Positions 1 to 10,000 are shown, counted from the first letter of the stretch. The stretch: DNA of 55,317 nt from Phenylobacterium sp. (GCF_004799515.1 NZ_SSMX01000038.1:1-55317); one strand, 5' to 3'. The notes: generated from the sequence alone by a model not told the origin. Translations and numbers: made by a program.

Positions 1-445
1 GGCCCACGATCAGTGAGCCCCAACGCGCCGGAGCGGTCAGCGTCATGTGCAGCTCAGTGACGAAGTCGGTGAAGGGGGCGCGCAGGGGGAAGACCCTGCC
101 ATCGGCGTCGGCGACGAAGGCCTGCTCGCCGCCGGGACCGTTGGTGCTGACGGACAGCCGCTGGCGCGGCGTCACCGGCGCGAGGGCATAGATCGTCGAG
201 CCCGGCACGGCTTTGGCGGCCACCTCAGCGATCGCGCGGTTGAGCGCGCCTGGCCGCGGGGCCGCGGCGGCCGGCGATGGCTGTTCGACAAGCTTCAGTT
301 CATCCACCAGGACGCTCACCGTCCCAGTCAGGCAGACGAGGTAGATCAGGGCGCTGAGCGCCAGCGCGATCACGGAGTGGCTGGCCAGCACGGCGGCCGT
401 GAACCGCGGCGGGACCTTCGGCCAGATCGGCGGGCGCGGCGTCAC
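1..445 (-). CDS. PepSY-associated membrane protein, C-terminus cut by window edge
   Basis: The readable 148 codons begin with a GTG at 445 and give a basic N-terminus, one long hydrophobic helix (about residues 17-48) and a periplasmic-looking region resembling PepSY-TM proteins, which often sit beside siderophore receptors and are thought to help reduce or handle imported iron complexes in the inner membrane. The start overlaps the stop of the upstream gene by four bases (GTGA), so it is probably translated with it as the third gene of an iron operon. The gene continues beyond base 1, so domain completeness cannot be judged. The family call rests on topology and context more than on a motif. 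Confidence 0.7.
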   Translation of the reverse strand, partial: MTPRPPIWPKVPPRFTAAVLASHSVIALALSALIYLVCLTGTVSVLVDELKLVEQPSPAAAAPRPGALNRAIAEVAAKAVPGSTIYALAPVTPRQRLSVSTNGPGGEQAFVADADGRVFPLRAPFTDFVTELHMTLTAPARWGSLIVG

Positions 446-999
446 AGGGCGGCGGCTCCGAAGCCGGCCAGCGCCAGGCCCCCCAAGCCCGCGGCGACCC
501 GCGCCAGCCGCGCGTCGGTCGTCGCCCAGATCGCGCCGGCCGCCCAGGCCAGCGGCAGGAGGAAGAGCGCCAGGATGAAGCGGTCGGCCTCCTGCCAGGG
601 CGCCTTCACGGCCAGGGCGCTGCAAAGGCCCGCCGCGGCCGCCAGCGCCAGGGGCCCGGCCAGCAGGGTCCGCCCGACTCCGCGCCACAGCCGGTCGGCG
701 TTGGACGCCGGTTCGATCGCCGTGCGGGGCTCAGGCCCGGCGCGCCGCCAGCGCCCTGGCAGCCTGGCGGAGGCCGCCACGAGAACCAGCGCCGGCGGCA
801 AGGGCGCCAACAGCCCGAAGGCGACCGCCTTGTCCCAGGCGACGCCGGTCCCGCGCCAGGCGACCACGCCCGCCGCGAGCGCGAGCCAGCCCGCAGCCAT
901 GCGCCAGCCGCCCGCCCGCGCCCGCCAGGCCGTCCGCAGCAGGACGACGCCCGCTACGGTCAGCCCCCAGGCGGCGATCAGGGCCGCGGTCGGGCTCAC
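442..999 (-). CDS. Small multi-pass membrane protein of siderophore operon
   Basis: This 185-residue protein has about six hydrophobic segments (near residues 1-20, 30-48, 52-72, 110-130, 138-158 and 165-185) and no recognisable catalytic motif. It lies between a TonB-dependent siderophore receptor and a PepSY protein and overlaps each by four bases (GTGA), a layout expected for a co-translated iron-uptake accessory membrane protein. I chose the GTG at 999 because it overlaps the receptor stop; the frame stays open far upstream, but that part is antisense-like shadow over the receptor. Function is inferred from position only. Confidence 0.72.
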   Translation of the reverse strand: MSPTAALIAAWGLTVAGVVLLRTAWRARAGGWRMAAGWLALAAGVVAWRGTGVAWDKAVAFGLLAPLPPALVLVAASARLPGRWRRAGPEPRTAIEPASNADRLWRGVGRTLLAGPLALAAAAGLCSALAVKAPWQEADRFILALFLLPLAWAAGAIWATTDARLARVAAGLGGLALAGFGAAAL

Positions 1000-3155
1000 C
1001 AGCGGTAGCGCAGGCTGGCCTGCACGTCGCGGCCCGACCCGTACCAGCACCAGATGGTCGAATAGCAGGACGAGACGTAGCGCCGGTCGAACAGGTTGGT
1101 GGCGTCGAGGTTGAAGGTCAGGCCGTGCAGCGACGGATTGAGCCGCGCCAGGTCGTAGCTGGCGAGCAGGTCCACCAGGGTCGTGTCGGGAATGGTCAGG
1201 GTCCCCGCCGCCGGGCCGCCCGCCACGCCGTTGAAGCTGCGGCCGAGGTAGCGCACCCCGCCGCCGATGCCGAGCCCCACCAGCGGGCCGTTCTGCACGG
1301 TGTAGAAACCGAAGGCGTTGGCGGTCGCCTGCGGCACGCCATAGGGCCGCGCGCCCTGCAGGCCGGAATTGTCCTTCACCACCAGGTTGTCGATGTAGGT
1401 GTAGCTGGCCTTCAGCGTGACGCCCTGGCGGGGCTGCGCCGAGGCCTCCAGCTCCACCCCCTGCGAGCGGATCTCGCCGGCCGCGATCGAGCCGAACCCG
1501 AAGGGCGCGCTGGGGTCCTGGGTGGCCACATTGGTCTCGCGCAGATCGTAGACCGCGGCGGTCAGCAGCGTGTTCCAGACCTTGGGTTGGTACTTCACAC
1601 CGGCCTCGGTCTGCGCGCCCTCGGTGGGCGGCAGGATGTCGCCGTTCTTGTCGGTGGAGGTCTGCGGCTGGAACGAGGTCGTATAGGAGACGTAGGGCGC
1701 GACGCCGTTCGGGAAGAGGTAGAGCAGCCCGGCGCGGCCGGTGAACTTGTGCTCGTCGAAGGCGCTGGTGGTCTTGGCCAGCCGGTCGAATTGCGAGGCG
1801 TCCACCCAGTCCTCGCGGCCGCTCAGCACCAGCCGCCAGCCGCCCAGCGCCAGCTGGTCCTGGGCGTAGAGCCCTGTCTGCTGCAGGTTCAGGCGGACGC
1901 TGAAGCTGACGGCCGGCGGCGTGACCGTCCCGCCATAGACCGGCGCGAAGACGTCGAGCGGCGGGGCTGAGCCGCCGAAACCGGCCGCCTCCTCCTGGCC
2001 CGTATGCTGGTAGTCCAGGCCCGCGACGATGGTGTGGGTCACCGGCCCGGTGTGGAGGGTCCCGGCGACGGAATTGTCGACGGTGAAGGCGTCCACCGCC
2101 TCGTTGGCCAGGGCCACGAAGCGGTCGATGGTCGTCAGGTCCGGCGGGGTGAATCCGTCGTGATAGACGCTGAGGTAGCTGGTCTCGGTGCGCATGAACC
2201 GCAGGTTCTGGCGAAACACCCAGTCGCTGACGCCCAGGTCGCGGCGGAACAGCGAGGTCACCGCATTCTGGGTGCGGTCGAAACGCTCCGCACCGGGCTC
2301 GCCATCGTAGAAGTCGCGCGGGATCTGGCCGTTGGGGTTGGGCAGCAGCGAGCCCTGGATCGGCATGGCTCCGTAGTCGCCGCCCTTCGGGTCGTGTTGG
2401 TAGACGTAGAGCAAGGTCCAGCTGGTCTTGTCGTCCGGCCGCCATGTAAGCGCCGGGCTCACTCCATAGCGTTCGGCCAGGGCATGCGAGGTCTCGGTGT
2501 CCGAGCGGTAGCCCGTGCCGTCCAGGCGGAAGCTGAAGGTCCCCTCCTCGTCCAGCTTGCCGCCCAGGTCGAAGGTCGCACGCGCCGTTCCATAGCTGCC
2601 GCCGGAGATCGCGACTTCGCCGAAGTTGTCGAGGGTGGGCAATTTGCTGGAGAGCGCCACCAGGCCGCCCGGGCTCGCCTGGCCGTAGAGCACCGAGGCC
2701 GGGCCCTTCACCACCTCGATGCGGTCGAGGAAGCCCAGGTCGAGCTGCGGCACGGCGTAGCCGTTCACCGAGCCGATCACCCGCAGGCCATCCAGGTACT
2801 GGTCCGGGACGAAGCCGCGCAAGGTCTGCTGGTCGTAGCGGCCGGCGGTGTTGCCGCGCGTGTCGGGGCCGACGCCGGCGGTGTAGCGCAGCGCCTCGTT
2901 GAGGTTCTGGACCACCCGCAGGTCCAGCTCCTGGCCGTCGACGACGCTGATCGACTGCGGGGTCTCGACCAGCGGGGTCGCGGTCTTCAGGGCGCTGTCG
3001 GCCCGATCGTCCGCCTGCTGCCCGCGCACCACCACTTCGCTGACCGCCGGCGCGCCCGCGTCGTCCGCCGCCCGGGCGGCATGGGCCAGGGCGAGGCCGG
3101 AGGCGGCGCAAAGCGCCAGGAAGCGGTGAGCAGAACGCAGACGCGAGACGGACAT
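996..3155 (-). CDS. TonB-dependent siderophore receptor
   Basis: This is a 719-residue outer-membrane receptor that should import a ferric siderophore using TonB energy. A signal peptide (MSVSRLRSAHRFLALCAASG, cleaved near ARA) is followed directly by the plug domain, with the family phrases VETPQSISVVDGQEL and LNEALRYTAGV, then a 22-strand-type barrel ending in the aromatic terminus RYRW. No N-terminal STN signalling domain is present, so cell-surface signalling through a FecR/sigma pair is unlikely. The ATG at 3155 is preferred: GGAG lies just upstream, and a longer frame starting at 3215 would begin inside the Fur-like operator. The substrate cannot be told from sequence. Confidence 0.93.
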   Translation of the reverse strand: MSVSRLRSAHRFLALCAASGLALAHAARAADDAGAPAVSEVVVRGQQADDRADSALKTATPLVETPQSISVVDGQELDLRVVQNLNEALRYTAGVGPDTRGNTAGRYDQQTLRGFVPDQYLDGLRVIGSVNGYAVPQLDLGFLDRIEVVKGPASVLYGQASPGGLVALSSKLPTLDNFGEVAISGGSYGTARATFDLGGKLDEEGTFSFRLDGTGYRSDTETSHALAERYGVSPALTWRPDDKTSWTLLYVYQHDPKGGDYGAMPIQGSLLPNPNGQIPRDFYDGEPGAERFDRTQNAVTSLFRRDLGVSDWVFRQNLRFMRTETSYLSVYHDGFTPPDLTTIDRFVALANEAVDAFTVDNSVAGTLHTGPVTHTIVAGLDYQHTGQEEAAGFGGSAPPLDVFAPVYGGTVTPPAVSFSVRLNLQQTGLYAQDQLALGGWRLVLSGREDWVDASQFDRLAKTTSAFDEHKFTGRAGLLYLFPNGVAPYVSYTTSFQPQTSTDKNGDILPPTEGAQTEAGVKYQPKVWNTLLTAAVYDLRETNVATQDPSAPFGFGSIAAGEIRSQGVELEASAQPRQGVTLKASYTYIDNLVVKDNSGLQGARPYGVPQATANAFGFYTVQNGPLVGLGIGGGVRYLGRSFNGVAGGPAAGTLTIPDTTLVDLLASYDLARLNPSLHGLTFNLDATNLFDRRYVSSCYSTIWCWYGSGRDVQASLRYRW

Positions 3156-3209
3156 GAAAGCTCCACAACGAACGACGTGGCGTCCGCAGTAAGACTCAAC
3201 CCCCTGCGA

Positions 3210-3232
3210 TTGCAAGTCATTCTCATGTGCAA
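3210..3232 (-). promoter_or_regulatory. Fur-like operator upstream of siderophore receptor
   Basis: On the minus strand this interval reads TTGCACATGAGAATGA followed by CTTGCAA. It has TTGCA/TGCAA ends around a GAGAATGA core that resembles one half of the classical Fur box. It lies about 55 bases upstream of the receptor ATG, where a promoter is expected, so iron repression of the operon is a reasonable inference. The palindrome is imperfect. Confidence 0.6.
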
Positions 3233-3299
3233 CACTGATCGGAGAACATCACCCGATCGAAGCCCGCGGAGTTGAGGTGGAAGGGCGCCCTCGCCGCCG

Positions 3300-4058
3300 T
3301 CAGCGACGCGCGGCGGTGCGCGAGGTCGCCACGATCCAGGCCGAGGCGCTGAGCACCACCGCCACGAACAGCAGCGTGAGCTCGGTGCGGTCGCCGCGGT
3401 GGGCCGCCACCCGCGGCAGGTGCACCAGCACGACGAAGGAGGTCATCATCAGGGCCTCGACGGCCGCCGCCCAGCGCCGCTGGAAGCCTGCGATCAGCGC
3501 CAGGCCGGCGAGCGCATGGATCGCCCCCGTCAGGTAGGCGAGATCGAGCCGCGCCGGCAGCCAGGCAGGAACCATGGCGGCGGTGAACTTCGCATAGGCG
3601 AAGTGCGACAGGCCGAACACCAGGCAGCAGAGGCCGAACAGCCGCACCTCGATATCGGAGAGCCGCCCTGGGCCGCTCAACGCCTCGCGCCGCAGCAGGA
3701 AGCCGCCCAGCGCCATGGCCGAGCATTCCGCCAACGCCAGCCACTCTGTCAGGTCCGATGGCCGGGCGACCACCTTCGGCAGGTGCAGGCCCAGGACCCA
3801 CAGGCCGATGAACGCGCCCGCCACGCCTGCGCCGAGCGCCCGGTAGCGGGTCATGGCCATCATCACCCCGCCGCCCAGCAGGATCAGGCCGGAGAGCGCG
3901 CCCATCGCCGCGTGCTGCGGCCAGGACGCCGGGACCGGCTCCCACTGCAGGGCGTAGTCCTGGTAGATCATCGACAGGGCGCCCAGGCCGCAAAGCCCCA
4001 CCGCCATGCCGATCCCGGCGGCCGTCGCCCCGACGCTCGATCCCTTACGTGACGCCAA
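3300..4058 (-). CDS. Multi-pass membrane protein, DoxX-like
   Basis: The 252-residue product has about seven hydrophobic helices, including segments near residues 10-30, 50-66, 76-95, 110-122, 137-155, 173-190 and 225-245, and short loops. The second half (FGLCCLVFGLSHFAYAK, then YLTGAIHALAGLALI) resembles DoxX-like membrane proteins, a family without a settled role. No catalytic motif is visible. It is followed on the same strand by a hydroxylase fusion gene after 37 bases upstream spacing, but a shared function is not evident. The family call is tentative; the membrane location is secure. Confidence 0.6.
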   Translation of the reverse strand: MASRKGSSVGATAAGIGMAVGLCGLGALSMIYQDYALQWEPVPASWPQHAAMGALSGLILLGGGVMMAMTRYRALGAGVAGAFIGLWVLGLHLPKVVARPSDLTEWLALAECSAMALGGFLLRREALSGPGRLSDIEVRLFGLCCLVFGLSHFAYAKFTAAMVPAWLPARLDLAYLTGAIHALAGLALIAGFQRRWAAAVEALMMTSFVVLVHLPRVAAHRGDRTELTLLFVAVVLSASAWIVATSRTAARR

Positions 4059-4094
4059 GCGCCCCTCCCTGCTTTCGATGATCCGCCGCGCGCC

Positions 4095-5195
4095 TTAGCG
4101 GTCGCGCTTGGCTCGGCGCTGCTGGCGGTTGCCGCGCAGGTCGGGGGCGACCTTGCCGAGGTTGCGCTGGCGGATGCGCGCGCCCTCCTCGTCGTAAAGG
4201 AAGGGCACGAAGACGAAGCGCTCGCCCTTGGTCACCGGCGTCGCCTCGTGCAGCATGTTGCAGCTGAAGACCGTCGCCCCGCCCGGCGGCGGCCGATAGG
4301 TGCGCATCCCGAACTCCGGGAACACCAGCTCGCCGCCCTCGTAGCCGTCGTTGAGGTTCAGCGAGACCGCGAACCGGCGATGCGCCGTGCCGGCGGTGAC
4401 GTCGTCGCGGTGTCGGGAGAAGAAGCCCAGCTGCTCGTCGCCATAGCGGCTGACCAGGTAGCGCTCGATGTGCTGCGGCTGCCAGCCCAGGCCGCGGCGG
4501 ATCATCGGAAACAGCCGCTTTTCCAGCCGGTCGCGGATCGCCGCGATCACCGTCTCGTCCTCGATGAAGACGTCGCTGCGCCGCTTCAGGAAGGTGTCGA
4601 TCCGCTGCACCGTCCGGCCATCGACGTCCTTGGCGAAGCCGGATTCCGTAGCCCCGCCTGCGTGGTAGTAGGCGATCAGCGCCTGGCAGAACTCCGGCTC
4701 GAAGATCCGCGGCAGGGTCAGCACCGGGGCGAGTTGCGCCTCCTGGCCCGGCGCCTCGCGCAGTTCCTTCTCGAGCCGGTCGAGCACCAGGCCCGTCGCC
4801 TCGATCGGCGCGCTCATGGCGATGCGGAAGGCCGGGTCGATAAGGAACAGGCAGGGCTGCAAGTTGGCCTCGTCGGCGGCGCCGTAGAGCCGGGTCACCG
4901 CCAGGTCGAAGTCCCAGAAGAAGCGGATGCCGGGGTCGGAATTGACGAGGCCGCGCTGGGCCCGGTCGTTCGGATCGATGCTGACGGCGAACAGGGCCGC
5001 ATCGGTCCCGTTGAACAGCTCCCGGCGCTGGATGGCGAGCGCCAGGCCGTCGGCCGGCGCCTGCTGGCCCGCGGTGCCGAAGAACATCAAGACGATCCAG
5101 CGGCCGGCCACCACGTCCAGGCTGTAGCGCTCGACGCCGTCGGTGGCGGCGGCGAAGAATGGCGCGGGCTCGCCCACCTGCGGGATTTCGCCCAT
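4095..5195 (-). CDS. Redoxin-like / 2OG-Fe(II) prolyl-hydroxylase fusion protein
   Basis: Residues 1-150 look like an AhpC/TSA-type thioredoxin fold (VGEPAPFF opening, WIVLMFFGTAG strand), but the position of the peroxidatic cysteine is FFGTAGQQ, with no cysteine, so peroxidase activity is unlikely. Residues 165-350 form a double-stranded beta-helix oxygenase: the iron triad is H-x-D in RHRDD and the distal His in NMLHEA, with a 2-oxoglutarate-binding Arg/Lys candidate in TKGERF. This resembles prolyl 4-hydroxylase-like enzymes, which hydroxylate protein or small-molecule substrates. The tail (GNRQQRRAKRDR) is very basic. ATG at 5195 begins MGEIPQVGEP, matching the redoxin start. The substrate is unknown. 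Confidence 0.85.
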   Translation of the reverse strand: MGEIPQVGEPAPFFAAATDGVERYSLDVVAGRWIVLMFFGTAGQQAPADGLALAIQRRELFNGTDAALFAVSIDPNDRAQRGLVNSDPGIRFFWDFDLAVTRLYGAADEANLQPCLFLIDPAFRIAMSAPIEATGLVLDRLEKELREAPGQEAQLAPVLTLPRIFEPEFCQALIAYYHAGGATESGFAKDVDGRTVQRIDTFLKRRSDVFIEDETVIAAIRDRLEKRLFPMIRRGLGWQPQHIERYLVSRYGDEQLGFFSRHRDDVTAGTAHRRFAVSLNLNDGYEGGELVFPEFGMRTYRPPPGGATVFSCNMLHEATPVTKGERFVFVPFLYDEEGARIRQRNLGKVAPDLRGNRQQRRAKRDR

Positions 5196-5236
5196 CTCGG
5201 GCCTCCGGAAGACGACTCAAGGCCGCCGCTTGAACC

Positions 5237-5677
5237 CTACCAGACCCCGACGTTGGGCATGGAGGCCCAGGGTTCGGCCGGGTCCAGCGCCGGACCCGCC
5301 TGTAGGAGCTCGATGGAGATATTGTCCGGCGAGCGGACAAAGGCCATCCGCCCATCGCGCGGCGGCCGGTTGATGGTCACGCCCTTGTCCTTCAGCCGCT
5401 GGCAGGTCGCGTAGATGTCGTCCACCGCATAGGCCAGGTGGCCGAAGTTGCGGCCGCCCTCATAGGCTTCCGGATCCCAGTTGAAGGTCAGCTCGACCAT
5501 CGGCGCCTTGGCCGCCTTCGCCGCCGCCTCGTCGCCGGGCGCGCAGAGGAAGACCAGGGTGAAACGGCCGCCGGGATTGTCGCTGCGCGAGGCCTCGACC
5601 AGCCCGAGCTTGTCGCAATAGAAGTCCAGCGAGGCCTCCAGGTCGGTCACCCGGACCATGGTGTGCAGATATTTCAC
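5237..5677 (-). CDS. Glyoxalase/VOC family protein, lactoylglutathione lyase-like
   Basis: The 146-residue protein matches glyoxalase I: two betaalphabetabetabeta repeats with metal-ligand candidates H5 (KYLHTMVRV), E in VELTFNW, H in [10 protein letters not shown] and E in ISIELLQ. It would convert the methylglyoxal-glutathione hemithioacetal to S-lactoylglutathione in the cytoplasm. Length and all four ligands fit the GloA family, though other VOC enzymes share them. It starts at an ATG near the start of a 244-base divergent region shared with the RND efflux genes. The following redoxin/hydroxylase gene is on the same strand 41 bases away. Confidence 0.88.
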   Translation of the reverse strand: MKYLHTMVRVTDLEASLDFYCDKLGLVEASRSDNPGGRFTLVFLCAPGDEAAAKAAKAPMVELTFNWDPEAYEGGRNFGHLAYAVDDIYATCQRLKDKGVTINRPPRDGRMAFVRSPDNISIELLQAGPALDPAEPWASMPNVGVW

Positions 5678-5921
5678 GCGCGTCGTCCCCTACGTCCAAA
5701 GCCCGCGCGACACGAGGTCACGCGGCGTGCTCCGCATTCCCGTGCTGCAATAGAACCCTGCGAACCACTCATAAACGGCGTGGCGCCAAACTCACGGCGA
5801 TTTCAGCTTCGAACTCGCGTAACGGTGGCATCACATGCGCCCAAAACCTCTAGGATGAGAGGGAACGCGCAACAGCGACGCTGATTCGCGAAGGGGAAAC
5901 ATTGGGGGCCCGGTCAACCGG
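5678..5921. other. Divergent intergenic region between glyoxalase and RND efflux genes
   Basis: This 244-base gap must hold promoters for both directions. I see a short imperfect inverted repeat CCTCTaggatgAGAGG near 5847-5862 and purine-rich stretches (GAAGGGGAAAC, then GGGGG) before the adaptor start. No convincing -35/-10 pair or known operator stands out. Confidence 0.4.
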
Positions 5922-6992
5922 ATGCGCATGAAGTCGCAATATGTGTTCGTCATCGCCGTCGCCGGCGTGGTGGCGCTCTACTTCATCGTGCGCACCCTGC
6001 TCGGCGTCGCGAGCCCCAGTACGGCCCACGCCAAGACCACCGCCCCCGTCGCTGGCCCGCCCACCGTCCAGGCCCAGATGACGCCGGAGGTTGTGCGCAC
6101 CTATGACGTGGTCGTCCGTGGACGGACACAGGCGACCCGTACGGTGGTGCTCCGCTCCGAGACGGCCGGCGTGGTCGCCGCCGCGCCGGTGCTCCAGGGC
6201 ACCTATGTGAAGCAGGGCCAGGTGTTGTGCCGCCTCGCGGTGGATGCGCGCCAGGCGGCGCTGGACCAGGCCAAGGCCGCCGCTAAGTCGGCCCAACTCA
6301 CCCAGCAGCAGAACGACGAACTGGCCAAGAAGGGCTTCCGCTCGCCCACCCAGGTGCTGCAGAGCCAGGCCAACCTCGACGCCGCCAGCGCCGCGGTGCG
6401 CCAGGCCGAGATCGCGCTGGCCCAGGTGGACATCAAGGCGCCCTTCACCGGCGTCTTCGACCATCGCGACGCTGAGGTCGGGACGTACCTCAGCCCCGGC
6501 CAGCCCTGCGGGACGGTGATCGAGATCGATCCCCTGCTGATCGTCGGCGACGTGCCGGAGACCCAGGCCGCCAGCGTCAAGCTGGGCGCCCTCGCCCACG
6601 CCCGCCTGGTGTCCGGTCAGGAGATCAACGGCCGCATCCGCTACATCTCCCGCGACGCCGACCCGCAGACCCGCACCTATCATCTGGAGGTGACCGCGCC
6701 CAATCCGAAGCTGGACATCCGGTCCGGCCTGTCGGCGGAGCTGCATGTGGGCGCGGGGTCCGGCCCGGCGCACCTGGTCCCGGTCTCGGCCCTGGTGCTG
6801 GACGCCGCCGGCCGCCAGGGCGTGCGCTACGTCCAGGCCGACGGCCGGGTGGCCTTCGCTCCGATCGGCATCCTGGAGGAGACCCGCGACGGCGTCTGGG
6901 TGACCGGCCTCAAGGGCCCTGTGCAGTTGATCACCGTCGGCCAGTCCTATGTCGCCGACGGCCAGAAGGTTCGTGTCGCCCAGGCGCGCTAG
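5922..6992 (+). CDS. RND efflux periplasmic adaptor (membrane fusion protein)
   Basis: The 356-residue protein has an N-terminal membrane anchor (YVFVIAVAGVVALYFIV), a split biotinyl-lipoyl half-motif region (GVVAAAPVLQGTYVKQGQ and VDIKAPFTGVFDHRDAEVG), a short alpha-hairpin between them rich in Ala/Gln, and a beta-barrel/membrane-proximal end. Such adaptors bridge an RND pump to an outer-membrane channel. The hairpin is relatively short. A second in-frame ATG lies two codons in. The pump gene follows after 24 bases with its own GGAGG-like site (CCGGAGGAACGCGATG), so the two form an operon; no TolC-type gene is in the window. Confidence 0.92.
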   Translation: MRMKSQYVFVIAVAGVVALYFIVRTLLGVASPSTAHAKTTAPVAGPPTVQAQMTPEVVRTYDVVVRGRTQATRTVVLRSETAGVVAAAPVLQGTYVKQGQVLCRLAVDARQAALDQAKAAAKSAQLTQQQNDELAKKGFRSPTQVLQSQANLDAASAAVRQAEIALAQVDIKAPFTGVFDHRDAEVGTYLSPGQPCGTVIEIDPLLIVGDVPETQAASVKLGALAHARLVSGQEINGRIRYISRDADPQTRTYHLEVTAPNPKLDIRSGLSAELHVGAGSGPAHLVPVSALVLDAAGRQGVRYVQADGRVAFAPIGILEETRDGVWVTGLKGPVQLITVGQSYVADGQKVRVAQAR

Positions 6993-7016
6993 CGCCCGCG
7001 ACACCGGAGGAACGCG

Positions 7017-10000
7017 ATGATCGGCGCCCTGATCGACGGAGCTATCAAGCGCAAGAAGGTGGTGATGGGCGTCACTCTGGTGGCGTGCCTGTTCGGTCTC
7101 TTCGCCTACTTCTCCATGCCCCGCGAGGCCAACCCCGACATCAACCTGCCCTACATCTACGTGGTCGTGCCGTTCCCCGGCGTCAGCCCGGAGGATTCCG
7201 AGCGCCTGCTGGTCAAGCCGCTGGAGGTGCAGCTGCAGACCATCCAGGGCGTCAAGCACATGAACGCCGTGGCCCGCGAGAGCGAGGCGATCGTCACCCT
7301 GGAGTTCGAGCCCAACTTCTCCAAGGACCGCGCGCTGGCCGATGTGCGCGCCAAGGTGGAGCTGGCCCGCGGCCGCTTCCCACCCGACGCCGAGCAGCCG
7401 ATCATCGAGGAACAGAGCTATTCCGATCAGCCGATCATCGGCGTGGTGCTGCACGGCGAGGCGCCGGAGCGCGAGCTGGCGCGGATCTCCAAGGACCTGA
7501 AGGAGCGGCTGGAGGCCTCGCCGGGCATCCAGGAGGCCTTCGAGAGCGGGGCGCGCGACGAGCTTTTGGACGTGACGATCGATCCCCTGCGGATGGAGGC
7601 CTACAACGTCACCGCCACCGATCTCTCCAGCGTCATCGCCCGCAACAACCAGCTGGTGCCGGCCGGCGACCTGCGCTCGGGCGCGGGCATGTTCGCCATG
7701 AAGGTGCCCGGTGTGGTGCAGAACCCTGCCGACATCCTGGCCCTGCCGATCAAGAAGAACGGCGACCGGATCATCACCATCGGCGACATCGGCAACGTGC
7801 GGCGCACCTTCAAGGAGCCGGACTTCATCACCCGCTTCAACGGCCAGCCGGCGGTGGCGCTGGACGTCACCAAGCGCAACGGCGCGAACCTGCTGGAGAC
7901 CGTCAAGACCGTCCGGCGCGTGGTGGCCGAGGAGCAGAGGCGCTGGCCGTCCACCGTCAAGGTCGACTTCACCTACGACAATTCCGACTTCATCGCCCGC
8001 ACCCTCAACATCCTGGAGAGCGGCATCCTGATGGCGAGCCTGCTGGTCATGATGATCGTGGTGGCCAGCCTCGGCATCCGCCAGGGGATCATCGTGGGCC
8101 TGGCGATCCCGATCTGCTTCCTGATCGCGCTGATGATGATCAACATGATGGGCGTCACCCTCAACCAGATGGTGATGTTCGGCATGGTGCTGGCCGTGGG
8201 CATCCTGGTGGACGGCGGCATCGTGGTGGTGGAGTACGCCGACCGGAAGATGGCCGAGGGCCTAAGCAAGACCGAGGCCTTCGCCGCCGCCGGCAAGCGG
8301 ATGTTCTGGCCGGTGATCAACGGCACCCTTACGACGCTGTGCGCCTTCCTGCCGTTCATGTTCTGGAACTCGATCCCCGGCAAGATGATGAGCTTCTTGC
8401 CGCTCACCCTGTTCTTCGTCCTGGGCGCGTCGATCTTCGTGGCGCTGATCTTCACCCCGGCCATCGGCTCGATGTTCGGCCGCGCCTCGTCGATGGACGC
8501 CGAGCACCTGGCCGAGATCGAGAAGTCCGAGCACGGCGACCCGCGCGAGATGGCGGGTTTCATGGGCGGGTACGCCCGCACCGTCGCCTACCTGGGCGGC
8601 CACCCCTTGCGGACGCTGGCGGGCACTTTCGTCATCATCGTCCTCATCGGCGGCTGGTTCGTCATGACGCCGCACCGCACCGAGTTCTTCCTCGACCAGG
8701 ACCCCGATTCCGTGACGGTCTACGTCAAGGCGCGCGGCAACCTCTCGCCCGAGGCGCAGGACCTCCTGATGCGCCAGGTTGAAAGCCGGTTGGTCGGGAT
8801 CAAGGGCATCGATTCCATGTACGTCCGCTCGGGCGGCATCGTCTCCAACGGCGGCCCGGGGTCGGCGCCGAACGACACCATCGGCCGCATCGAGGTGGAG
8901 TTCCAGAAGTACGAGGACCGCAAGGAGAGCGGCCTGCGCGGCAAGGACGTCTCCGACGCCATCCGCGCCCGCGTGACCGACCTTCCCGGCATGAAGGTCG
9001 AGGTGCGCGAGCCGGAAAGCGGCGTGCCGATCGGCAAGGCCATCCAGGTCCAGCTCTCCAGCCACGACCCCGCAGTGCTCGACAAGGCCGCGGACCTGGT
9101 GAAGGCCAAGCTGGCCTCCGACCCGCAGCTCATCGACCTGGAGGACAACCGCACCTCGCCGGGCATTCAGTACAACATGACCGTCGACCGGGTGGCCGCC
9201 GGCCGCTATGGCGTCGACGTGCTGTCGGTGGGCCAGGCCATCGAGTTCATGACCGAGGGTGTGCTGGTGGGCCGTTTCCGCCCCGACGACGCCCAGGACG
9301 AGCTCGATATCCGCCTCCGCTTCCCCGGCGACGCGCGCACCGTGGCGGCCTTCGACCAGCTGAAGATCACCACGCCGTCCGGCCCGGTGCCGGCCAGCTA
9401 TTTCGTCAAGCGCGCGCCGGCCCAGCAGGTCACCCAAATCCAGCGGCGGGAAAGCCAGCGGCTGGTGCTGATCCAGGCCAACACCCTGAAGGGCGTCGCC
9501 GCCAACCAGAAGATCGCCCAGCTGAAGCCCTGGATCGCCAAGGCCGCCATCGATCCCGAGGTGCACGTCAAGTTCGTGGGCGCCGATGAGGAAGGCCAGA
9601 ACGCCACCAACTTCTTCGTGGTGGCCATGTGCGTCTCGCTGTTCCTGATGGGGGTGATCCTGCTCTGGCAGTTCAACAGCTTCTACGGGGTGCTGGTGAC
9701 GCTCTCGGCGGTGGCCCTGTCCATCGTTGGCGTCCTCTTGGGCATCCAGGTGAACCTGCTGCACACCTTCGACTACATCTCGGTGATCCTGGTGGGCACG
9801 GGCGTGGTTTCGCTGGCCGGCGTCGTCGTGGGCCACAACATCGTGCTGGTGGACACCTTCTATCAGCTGCGCCGCCAGGGCTATCCGGCCGACGAGGCGG
9901 CTACGCGCGCGGCCGCCCAGCGCTTCCGCCCGGTGATGCTGACCACCCTGGTGACGGTGGTGGGCCTGTTGCCGCTGATGTTCCAGATCCACCCGAACTT

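Noticed and set aside
1000..3168. Long open frame overlapping the siderophore receptor on the same strand
   Set aside because: Its residue pattern is Arg/Ala/Pro-rich without domains, as expected for another frame of high-GC coding DNA; only its last 185 codons form a real gene.
5847..5862. Imperfect inverted repeat upstream of the efflux adaptor
   Set aside because: Only five-base arms; too weak to call an operator.
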